From assembly GCA_964534565.1 (NCBI GenBank), contig CAZHON010000001.1, forward strand, positions 186,001-250,000: 64,000 nt of DNA. Reading direction: 5' to 3'. Below the pieces are notes generated by a model, which was given only the letters and a program-made list of their open reading frames with translations, was not told the DNA's origin and did not search any database. Below, one piece after another: positions 17,401 to 24,098 of this stretch. A program made the translations under genes and the position numbers. This DNA comes from CAZHON01 sp964534565 (GTDB taxonomy: Bacteria > Patescibacteriota > Gracilibacteria > Peribacterales > Peribacteraceae). Each line of letters opens with the position of its first letter. The first letter of the stretch is position 1.

Positions 17401-18786
17401 CTAGCGGGCCACTTGGAGTAACTGCTTAAAACTTGGAGTTTTAATCGTCAGATCTGCTACTTGCTTGAGCACAAGATTTTGTGGCTGAAATGCGACGCCA
17501 ATACCCGCAAATTTAATCATGCAAAGGTCCATGTCGCTGTCACCCATGGCGACAATATTTCCAAGTTCTATGCCGTTTTGTCGTACAACGTGCAGCAACG
17601 CGTTGCTTTTGCAAAAACCATGCGCGCAAATGCTGTGCTCGGTATGCATAAAGAAAGAGGGGATTTTGACCTCCCCCGTTGCAATACTTTTGGAAAACTC
17701 CAGCTCGTTTGCCAGAGAAAAATCCGCACCAATCTTGTGCTGAATATGATTGGTGATGCAGTCAAAGCTGTCAGAAATAATACCGACGTTGTAACCTCTC
17801 TTTTTCAATCGAGAAACGATCTCTTGAGCATCGGACACGATCGGAATCGTATCTGCGATCGCCAGTAATTCCGCGAGTGATTTTCCTTTGAGTAACTGAG
17901 CTATCATCTTCGTGCGAACCGCATGCTCTCCTCCTTGCTCACGTATTTTTTTTAACTGATCTGTAAACCCGAATACTTCCGCCGCCGAATCAATAAAACG
18001 TCCTTGCAGGATCGTGTTGTCCATATCGAGGGCAACTAATTTCTTCAAATGAACCAAGCTTTCTTTGATTGCGAGATCCATCTGATTACGGACCATATTG
18101 ATGGTTTCCAACGATCCTAAGTTCGAGAACTTCATCCGATTCGCTCTTTTGAGAATTGCCCTGGAAACCTCGCGCGACATGGGAGCAAGTTCCGTCCATG
18201 TTTTCGATTTATGTTGAATGCCTCCAATGCGTGCCTCGACAACCCGTGCCCCCAGATTGTGCATGTCTATCAGGAGCCCGATATCGACGCCGTAATCATT
18301 CTCAAAATCCACTCGTACCAAGAAGTCTTTCTTTCCTGCGACCATTCCACTTAACGGTTGTGAAAAATGTGCCAAAGAAGGCAAAAGAATTGTGAGCAAA
18401 GGTTTTGCAACCAGTTCAGTCACTCTGCCTGCATCACGCTGGAATGTTGCTTTTACGAAATCGGCTTTGTCTTCAAGGATTGGCTGCGTCAGCGTTTCAA
18501 TCGTTCCTGCTTGGTATTCCTCAATATCTCCGTCGAGATACACGATGATATCGCCCTTTGCCACAAGAAGGGCGTCGCGCATCGATGCGCCCTTTCCCAA
18601 TTTGGTGCTCGTGATCACGGTTGCACCCGCTTCTTTTGCCAATTCCGTCGTTCGATCCAGCGATTTGTCATCCACCACAATGACTTCACTGACAGTGGGA
18701 GAGTGCCACGCAAAGCGCACGATATTGCCGATCGTTCGTTCTTCATTCAGCGTCGGAATGACGACTGAAATCGATGATGTTTGCAT
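17401..18786 (-). CDS. Fused glucosyl-3-phosphoglycerate synthase and HAD phosphatase
   Basis: 461 residues. Residues 1-235 are a retaining GT81-type glycosyltransferase: VVIPTLNEERTIGNIV, DGD at 85-87, and the GpgS hallmark regions PLSGMVAGKKDFL, YGVDIGLLID and LAPMSREV. Residues 248-461 are a SerB-like HAD phosphatase: ALDMDNTIL (D254, D256), IISDSFD, and MGDSDMDLCMI. GpgS makes glucosyl-3-phosphoglycerate from an NDP-glucose and 3-phosphoglycerate, and a phosphatase releases glucosylglycerate, a compatible solute. Here both steps appear in one chain. Mannosyl versus glucosyl transfer cannot be decided. TAAAAT lies 6 bases before the ATG. Confidence 0.85.
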   Translation of the reverse strand: MQTSSISVVIPTLNEERTIGNIVRFAWHSPTVSEVIVVDDKSLDRTTELAKEAGATVITSTKLGKGASMRDALLVAKGDIIVYLDGDIEEYQAGTIETLTQPILEDKADFVKATFQRDAGRVTELVAKPLLTILLPSLAHFSQPLSGMVAGKKDFLVRVDFENDYGVDIGLLIDMHNLGARVVEARIGGIQHKSKTWTELAPMSREVSRAILKRANRMKFSNLGSLETINMVRNQMDLAIKESLVHLKKLVALDMDNTILQGRFIDSAAEVFGFTDQLKKIREQGGEHAVRTKMIAQLLKGKSLAELLAIADTIPIVSDAQEIVSRLKKRGYNVGIISDSFDCITNHIQHKIGADFSLANELEFSKSIATGEVKIPSFFMHTEHSICAHGFCKSNALLHVVRQNGIELGNIVAMGDSDMDLCMIKFAGIGVAFQPQNLVLKQVADLTIKTPSFKQLLQVAR

Positions 18787-18792
18787 ATGAAT

Positions 18793-18798
18793 ATTTTA
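18793..18798 (-). promoter_or_regulatory. -10 box TAAAAT, 6 bases before ATG 18786
   Basis: Minus strand TAAAAT-ATTCAT-ATG upstream of the glucosylglycerate fusion gene; leaderless-type spacing. Confidence 0.5.
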
Positions 18799-18864
18799 CC
18801 TTTTTGCGGGGAGTGTTTGTCTTGTGCAATTCACTGAATGTCCTATGGTTTTGTTTTATTATTT

Positions 18865-18880
18865 TGGCTTCATGAAGCCA
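18865..18880. repeat. TGGC-N8-GCCA palindrome, copy 1
   Basis: TGGCTTCATGAAGCCA, a perfect 16-base palindrome in the gap between the glycosyltransferase and the small membrane protein, flanked by A+T-rich sequence. First of six such sites in the window. Confidence 0.8.
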
Positions 18881-18971
18881 TTTTATTATGATCTTTGAAA
18901 TATGTTCGCATGAGTCCACCTTCAGGCTATCTGTATTTACAATCGAGGATTCTTTCCTTGTCTCTTATTGT

Positions 18972-19370
18972 TTATAACAAAACGTAGACAGCACTCATCA
19001 GAAGACCAAATAGGCCAAACTGACCAACAAGGTATACGGTCTCCAGTGCAAAGTACCCTCTCGTTCGTGATGCTCCGTGCTTTGCCATTGCAGATACGAC
19101 GTGCGTGCTCCAAAAGAAAATGCCCAGAATAGCTGAGAAATACATGCTGTTTACCAAAGAGTTATGCTCTATCGGAAGAATTGCATATGCATACGAAAGC
19201 ACGATGCCCTGAATAATCATGGACGTGAACCCAAGTGGAACGCTCGCATCTCCGCCAAAGTATTCCCATCGCTCATATTTTTTCTTGAACCAAACCATGT
19301 GCCAGAAATAGGCATATGGCATGGTGGGGATAATGTATGCGAGGGCGCCGAGGAGGATTTTGAGGAACAT
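18972..19370 (-). CDS. Small membrane protein
   Basis: 132 residues, four hydrophobic segments (ILLGALAYIIPTMPYAYFW, MIIQGIVLSYAYAILP, SAILGIFFWSTHVV, YLVGQFGLFGLLMSAVYVLL). No family recognised with confidence. Followed upstream by DUF1059 and DUF1905 genes on the same strand. A TACAAT box 7 bases before the ATG (19378-19383) suggests its own nearly leaderless promoter. Confidence 0.75.
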   Translation of the reverse strand: MFLKILLGALAYIIPTMPYAYFWHMVWFKKKYERWEYFGGDASVPLGFTSMIIQGIVLSYAYAILPIEHNSLVNSMYFSAILGIFFWSTHVVSAMAKHGASRTRGYFALETVYLVGQFGLFGLLMSAVYVLL

Positions 19371-19389
19371 GGTAGGGATTGTACATCAA

Positions 19390-19611
19390 TTACTTATCGT
19401 CTGGTTTGGCATCAAACTCTTTCTGCATACGATCCATCCACTGCGGCTGATTCTCGCCGGTTCGTTGTTCCATTCCCATGATGCTTTCTTTATGTGCCTC
19501 ATCAAACATCATGTGAGCAGCACCTTTCTGCATAACTTCCATAAAAGAGTCGCCTGAAAAGGTTTCGTCGCAGACTCCGCCGAGCTCACGGCATGTGAGT
19601 GTTTTGCTCAT
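19390..19611 (-). CDS. DUF1059-like small protein
   Basis: 73 residues. The start MSKTLTCRELGGVCDETFSG and the following helical region resemble the DUF1059 family (CRELG, C, then HMMFDEAH). The C-terminal tail is longer and more polar than usual. Twelve bases separate it from the upstream DUF1905 gene, so the two are likely cotranscribed. Role unknown. Confidence 0.8.
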   Translation of the reverse strand: MSKTLTCRELGGVCDETFSGDSFMEVMQKGAAHMMFDEAHKESIMGMEQRTGENQPQWMDRMQKEFDAKPDDK

Positions 19612-19623
19612 ACAGATAGTGGG

Positions 19624-19923
19624 TTAAAGAATAATCCTAAAATTGACTTTAGAGCCGTCGGCTATTGCTTCAGATTTCCTGACATCTGCTTTCAGTGGCA
19701 GAAGATATGTCCCTGCCTTTTTATCAGGAAAAATAGATGTTTTCCATGTGGTTTTGCCTATTACCACTTTTACTTTTAGCGAGCCAAAGCCCGCAGCGTA
19801 CTTCCCGAATTGCTCCTTAATTTCCTTGCCTACTTTTCTAGGAACAATCAAAAATCGCCATCCTCCCATTCCAGGATAAACGATGACTTTGGAGCTGATG
19901 TTGTAGATAGGGTCTTCGAGCAT
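19624..19923 (-). CDS. DUF1905 family protein
   Basis: 99 residues with the DUF1905 pattern: GGWRFLIVPRKVGKEI, FGSLKVKVVIGKTTWKTSIF and PDKKAGTYLLPLKADVRKSE. Small beta-rich protein of unknown function. ATG is preceded by GAGGAAAA, one of the few starts in this window with an AG-rich stretch that could act as a ribosome-binding site. Confidence 0.88.
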   Translation of the reverse strand: MLEDPIYNISSKVIVYPGMGGWRFLIVPRKVGKEIKEQFGKYAAGFGSLKVKVVIGKTTWKTSIFPDKKAGTYLLPLKADVRKSEAIADGSKVNFRIIL

Positions 19924-20008
19924 TTTTCCTCGTATCAGTGTTCATAGAATATCAAAAATTGGCCACAGACCCATTCCAAACCCTTTTATAACTTTTTTGA
20001 ATGTTATT

Positions 20009-20024
20009 TGGCTTTGTGAAGCCA
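20009..20024. repeat. TGGC-N8-GCCA palindrome, copy 2
   Basis: TGGCTTTGTGAAGCCA in the gap left of the tRNA-like fragment; arms TGGCTT/AAGCCA. Confidence 0.75.
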
Positions 20025-20031
20025 TTTCATT

Positions 20032-20054
20032 TTGGCTCCCCCCGCCTGGATTCC
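20032..20054. repeat. Fragment matching the 3' end of tRNA-Asn; candidate left attachment site
   Basis: Reads TTGGCT, six C, GCCTGGATTC. The complement of the tRNA-Asn 3' end at 44767-44788 reads TTGGCT, five C, GCCTGGATTC, in the same orientation. One inserted C is the only difference over about 21 bases, after which the sequences diverge. Expected if an element integrated at the tRNA 3' end and copied it at its far side. Six of the matching bases also belong to the 132-base repeat, so the independent part is about 15 bases. Confidence 0.55.
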
Positions 20055-20179
20055 CTTCGTCTCGCTGCGGCTCGCTCAGGATAAACTTCTCATCCAGGCA
20101 AGCAGGAAAAATTCGCCAGCCGGATGCAAGGTCCGTCTGCCAAATTTTCTTGGCTCGACGTGGTTCAAGCGATTAGAAC
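20048..20179. repeat. 132-base direct repeat, left copy
   Basis: From GGATTCCCTTCG to GCGATTAGAAC. Aligns without gaps to 23940-24071 with about 6 differences. It contains a hairpin: an AAAAATT/AAATTTT outer stem, CAG/CTG, and an inner CGGAT/GTCCG stem. It ends directly at the stop codon of the HAD gene (20180). Confidence 0.88.
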
Positions 20180-20854
20180 CTACGGATTCATTGTTTTGAC
20201 AAACTCCTTCCAATTCGGCCATTGTTGATCGGTTGCAGCCAACAATGCATTCTCAACTTTTGTGTGAAGGCCAGGTATTAAAAAAGATGACATTCCAGCA
20301 TTGCGAGCGGCAAGCATGTCGTATAATTGATCTCCGATATAAGCAGAATTTTCACACTTCACTTGCAATTGCTCTGCAGCCAAGAGCAATCCATACGGAT
20401 CCGGTTTGAAGCGAGGTTTTACTTGATCTCCATCAATAATAATCGGTACTAATTTTCGAAGACCCAATCGCTCATCGATTGCAGTTATGCTTTTTGTCCA
20501 AGCGCCGGTCACAATAGCAAGAGGAAAGATCTTTCCCAATTTTTCTAAAGCATCTTTTGCGCCGTCTCGCCATTCGGTTTTTGCACGTAATGATTCAAGT
20601 ACGAGAGAGTCTCTCTGTTCAGCAATCAAAATGGCAGTATCGACGGATACTCCTTTTTCTTGAAGCCAGACTTTTAACGGGACACCTGTCGCCAGTCGCT
20701 GAAATTCATCGCTCGTGTAGGACAAATGGAAATCATTAAAAGCCTGGCGTGCCGCTGCAGCATAGGCACCCGTAGAATCAATGAGTGTTCCATCGAGGTC
20801 GAAAATGAGAGCCTCTATCTTCATCATTTTTATGGTAGCAGGATTCTGCATCAT
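20180..20854 (-). CDS. HAD-family phosphatase
   Basis: Haloacid dehalogenase superfamily hydrolase with motif I DLDGTLIDS, motif II IVTGAWTKS, a Lys in FKPDPYGLLL, and motif IV YIGDQLYDMLAA; cap type like phosphoglycolate phosphatase or beta-phosphoglucomutase. ATG 20854 follows directly on the TAA of the Nudix gene, favouring coupled translation there. Homology alone would favour the internal MKIEALIF start at 20824. Last of four coupled genes with a radical SAM protein, an NTPase and a Nudix hydrolase. Substrate unknown; probably a phosphorylated product of that pathway. Confidence 0.88.
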   Translation of the reverse strand: MMQNPATIKMMKIEALIFDLDGTLIDSTGAYAAAARQAFNDFHLSYTSDEFQRLATGVPLKVWLQEKGVSVDTAILIAEQRDSLVLESLRAKTEWRDGAKDALEKLGKIFPLAIVTGAWTKSITAIDERLGLRKLVPIIIDGDQVKPRFKPDPYGLLLAAEQLQVKCENSAYIGDQLYDMLAARNAGMSSFLIPGLHTKVENALLAATDQQWPNWKEFVKTMNP

Positions 20855-21484
20855 TTATGATTGGTTGTCTTTCCTAAAAATCGCCGCGAGAGCTGCGGCT
20901 GTGCCGATTGGATATAATAGTGTGTTTTCATTAAAATCCACATGAGGAACAATGATATTGCCTCCACTATCCAAAATACTTTTGAGCGTCATTGGATTCT
21001 CGGAAGATGTGAGAAGTTGAGGTATGGTCATGGCAATTAATCCTCGAATCTCTTCAGTGCGCATTTGCAATGAACCAGAGTGTATGAGAGCTTCAAAAAC
21101 TACCTTTTTATATGTCTTGCCATTCTCTTTTGGTATCTCATAAAGTGCGAAAGGATGTGGTGGCTCAAGAACCCTTACTTGTTCAATAATTCCATCTTTA
21201 TGTATCTTGTGCGTCTTTGTAGAAGACATGACTTGAATCGTTGCGCCAATTTCTTCATTTGCTTCACGTTTTGCGCATTCGATCCATGTCTCATTTGCCT
21301 CTCGATGTCCGCCGATTCCACAAAAAAATAGAGATCCCTCACGACATTGGAATTGAGTACCGGCAACGCCAAAAATGAAACGTTTTTCCAAATCACGAAG
21401 CAGGAGCCCGACCCCACGCTCTTCGCTGTCTTTTGCGAATTCTTCGAGATCAATGACGCGAGATTCCTCAGGTTTATTGTTCAT
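20855..21484 (-). CDS. Nudix hydrolase
   Basis: 209 residues with a complete Nudix box: GGHREANE, then TWIECAKREANEEIGA (pattern Gx5Ex7REUxEExGU). Nudix enzymes cleave nucleoside diphosphates linked to another group. An N-terminal extension of about 60 residues precedes the box. Its start overlaps the NTPase gene by 11 bases and its stop abuts the HAD start, so it is embedded in the four-gene cassette. Confidence 0.9.
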   Translation of the reverse strand: MNNKPEESRVIDLEEFAKDSEERGVGLLLRDLEKRFIFGVAGTQFQCREGSLFFCGIGGHREANETWIECAKREANEEIGATIQVMSSTKTHKIHKDGIIEQVRVLEPPHPFALYEIPKENGKTYKKVVFEALIHSGSLQMRTEEIRGLIAMTIPQLLTSSENPMTLKSILDSGGNIIVPHVDFNENTLLYPIGTAAALAAIFRKDNQS

Positions 21485-22022
21485 CAGTTAAATCGGAAAG
21501 ATGATCAAGTATGAATTGTACACGATCATGAAATGCAAGTATTGGTACTTTTATGACCCTATATCCATTTTTAATATAATTTTGATAGGTGGAGGCATCA
21601 AGAAGCGAGGCTTCGGTCTCTTGCTCAAGACGGTCTTCTTGTAGTGGCAAACGATCAAGATGGAATATGCCTGCATATCGTCGACGGAATAGATCTTTCT
21701 GATAGGGAATTGTTTCTCCAAACACTTCGCAATATGCAACGGTATCAAAAGAAGATCGATCCAGGAATATTCTACTCGTTGGTTTTAGTGCAGCTTCTTG
21801 CTCTAGTGCAGTACGTGTAATTTCTGAAATGAGAAAATGTCTATTTTGAATAATTTCTGCAGTTGTTTTTCCGGTACTGCGTTGAGATAGGATATATTTT
21901 TCGGCTGCCTCATTACAGATTTGATGGCCAAGTTTTTGCAATTCTTTTATGATTGATGTTTTTCCTGCACAGGGCGCCCCGGTCAAAACGATCCAATCCG
22001 TTGAGATGATTTCTGATGTCAT
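21474..22022 (-). CDS. P-loop NTPase, AAA_28/kinase-like
   Basis: 182 residues. Walker A is VLTGAPCAGKTSI, followed by NEAAEKYI and FLDRSSFDTVAYCE, a pattern seen in small ATP/GTP-binding proteins related to deoxynucleoside or NadR-type kinases (AAA_28 group). It probably phosphorylates or binds a small metabolite; the substrate is not known. ATG 22022 overlaps the stop of the radical SAM gene in ATGA and is chosen over the upstream start at 22064. Confidence 0.85.
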   Translation of the reverse strand: MTSEIISTDWIVLTGAPCAGKTSIIKELQKLGHQICNEAAEKYILSQRSTGKTTAEIIQNRHFLISEITRTALEQEAALKPTSRIFLDRSSFDTVAYCEVFGETIPYQKDLFRRRYAGIFHLDRLPLQEDRLEQETEASLLDASTYQNYIKNGYRVIKVPILAFHDRVQFILDHLSDLTDEQ

Positions 22023-23740
22023 AATATTGGCAAATGAATTCTTTTTCCTCGAAACACCTCCCATGCCTTCTTTAGTTTTTCAGGATCGTCGTACATTTTT
22101 ATATGCTGCCAAGGAAGAGGCTTGTCGGTCGATTTTTCGGAAAAATATCGAGATTCGGAAATATCCAATGCTTGCATTGTAATTCTCCAGTCATTGAAGG
22201 TATCTGCGTTAAATTGACCCGTATCTTTCTCTCTTCGCTTCAAGGATTCATAAACCTGTATCATGAGTTCTCCGACCTCATTTCCACCACGAGACATAAT
22301 ATTTTGAGAAAGGAGATCGACATCGCCAGCCATATTGCTGACCTTTACCCCATCCCCGAATGTTGCTTGAAGAGTTGAAATCTTATCGTGGTAGGTATCG
22401 AGCGCGCCTGATGCTGCATACTGAAAAGGAGTCCAAGCTTTAGGGAAGAAATTAGGTGCAGACATTCGCATTCTTCCCGGCAGATCCAAATTTCTAGTTA
22501 GATCACGAAAGTGACCTATTAAATCGATGGTCTTTTGGAAGCTTTCTTCAGATTCTCCTGCAAGATTCATAATAAAATACAAATCTACATTTGGGATTCC
22601 TGCCTGTGCACTTAATGTAATGACTCGATCAAGTACTTCATTGGTCATCCCCGGCTTGCCAAGCTTCTTTCGTAATTCATAGTCGCCAGTCTCCGGTGCA
22701 AACGCAATTTTTTCCTGTCCCGATTTACCCACAAGTTCAATATACTCTCGATCAATTTTCTCAGCCTTTGCAGATCCTACGCGGGGTTGTAAACCTTCCT
22801 GTAAAAGCTGACGAACAATATTTTTCGTTGTTTCAACCGTTGAATTTGCAGGAAAGAAGAGTTTGACCAAATCTGCACCTTTTTCTTTTGCCCATCGTCC
22901 CAGCTTCGTAATGTTTTCAGAATCATCAGTGAAGCGCATCTTGCCGTTGTTAAATCCTTCTGCACAAAATAGACATTTTGAAGCGCATGCTTTGACAATT
23001 TCCATAGAAAAGAATTTTTTTCCATCATAATAACCGATGTCGTTATAGTCTGTCTCAGATGAGAGATACCAAGAATGAGGGAAAACCGCACCTCTCTGTG
23101 GGTGGATATCAAGAGGTGCACCTTCTTTTGGTTCCCATTTCTGCAAATATCCTTCCGGAGAAGTTTCTACATCATATCTGGAAGGGACAACGATACCATT
23201 CTTTTGTGTCAGTAGATCGAACAGTTGTTGTCTGCAGGTTCTGGCAATCCGAAAATCTTCGCAAATTTCACGAACAGTTTGGTCACTGTCTCCGATCCCA
23301 ATAACATCAGCAATATCAAATAGTGGCAGGGGATTAATTGATACCGCCCTTCCACCGAAGACGACCACAGGATCTCCTTCCTTACGATCCTTTGCACGCA
23401 AGGGAATACCTAATTGGTCAAGAACACGCAAAGAACGTACATAAGATCCCTCGTAACTCATGGAGACCATGACCATTTCGGGTTTAATTGAATTTTCCTT
23501 AACAACAGTGTAGTCATCATTCAGATAACAACGAGATGCGTAGAAACCGCGTAGTTCATTGATTTCATGCTCCACTATCTGATGTCCGATATTTGGAAAT
23601 CCAACTCGATAAAAATCAGGGACTGTTACTAAAACTGGTATATCGCCTGTTTTTTGTTCTTTCTCGTAGAGAGAAATTTCACGTTCAAATGGATTTTGAC
23701 TTGCCGGAGCCAGGTCTCGATCATTTTCTATGCTTTTCAT
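22019..23740 (-). CDS. Radical SAM protein with B12-binding-like N-terminal domain
   Basis: 573 residues. The [4Fe-4S] motif is CASKCLFC (C252, C256, C259). Residues 35-165 contain FGGRAVSINPLPLFDIADVIGIGDSD by its ends, typical of the Rossmann-like B12-binding or YgiQ/TIGR03960-like domain before a radical SAM barrel. FAPETGDYELRKKLGK and DLYFIMNLAGESEE mark the barrel. First gene of a tightly coupled four-gene set (NTPase, Nudix, HAD), which suggests biosynthesis or repair of a modified nucleotide or similar phosphorylated compound. That pathway is inference. The set is bracketed by 132-base repeats. Confidence 0.88.
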   Translation of the reverse strand: MKSIENDRDLAPASQNPFEREISLYEKEQKTGDIPVLVTVPDFYRVGFPNIGHQIVEHEINELRGFYASRCYLNDDYTVVKENSIKPEMVMVSMSYEGSYVRSLRVLDQLGIPLRAKDRKEGDPVVVFGGRAVSINPLPLFDIADVIGIGDSDQTVREICEDFRIARTCRQQLFDLLTQKNGIVVPSRYDVETSPEGYLQKWEPKEGAPLDIHPQRGAVFPHSWYLSSETDYNDIGYYDGKKFFSMEIVKACASKCLFCAEGFNNGKMRFTDDSENITKLGRWAKEKGADLVKLFFPANSTVETTKNIVRQLLQEGLQPRVGSAKAEKIDREYIELVGKSGQEKIAFAPETGDYELRKKLGKPGMTNEVLDRVITLSAQAGIPNVDLYFIMNLAGESEESFQKTIDLIGHFRDLTRNLDLPGRMRMSAPNFFPKAWTPFQYAASGALDTYHDKISTLQATFGDGVKVSNMAGDVDLLSQNIMSRGGNEVGELMIQVYESLKRREKDTGQFNADTFNDWRITMQALDISESRYFSEKSTDKPLPWQHIKMYDDPEKLKKAWEVFRGKRIHLPIL

Positions 23741-23815
23741 ATGTTCCCAAATTACAAAAACAGTCTTATTTTCGATATAGGCAATATTGTTTTATGACAG
23801 TATTCATCATTTATA

Positions 23816-23831
23816 TGGCATTCTTAAGCCA
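23816..23831. repeat. TGGC-N8-GCCA palindrome, copy 3
   Basis: TGGCATTCTTAAGCCA, followed by AAAAA, upstream of the radical SAM gene. Arms are only four bases exact, the weakest of the six. Confidence 0.6.
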
Positions 23832-23939
23832 AAAAATACGTTCTTAGTTAAGAAGGAACGCTCTCAAGTCCTGAAGAATTAGTCCTATTTTTCGCTTAAA
23901 AACTCAGACATCATACCGGTTCTAATAATAAGGAGTTGT

Positions 23940-24071
23940 GGATTCCCTTCGTCTCGCTGCGGCTCGCTCAGGATAAACTTCTCATCCTGGCAAGCAGGAA
24001 AAATTCGTCAGCCGGACGCGAGGTCCGTCTGCCAAATTTTCTTGGCTCAACGTGGTTAAAGCGATTAGAAC
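23940..24071. repeat. 132-base direct repeat, right copy
   Basis: Same length and orientation as 20048-20179, about 95 percent identical by eye. The inner hairpin stem is CGGAC/GTCCG here versus CGGAT/GTCCG in the other copy, so pairing is kept. It fills most of the 358-base gap between the radical SAM gene and the helicase gene; the remainder has the TGGC palindrome and no reading frame I trust. Confidence 0.88.
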
Positions 24072-24098
24072 GAATCCTACATTATTGAGTAACTTCTA

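Noticed and set aside
20032..24071. Insertion sequence
   Set aside because: Repeats are direct, not inverted, and there is no transposase between them.
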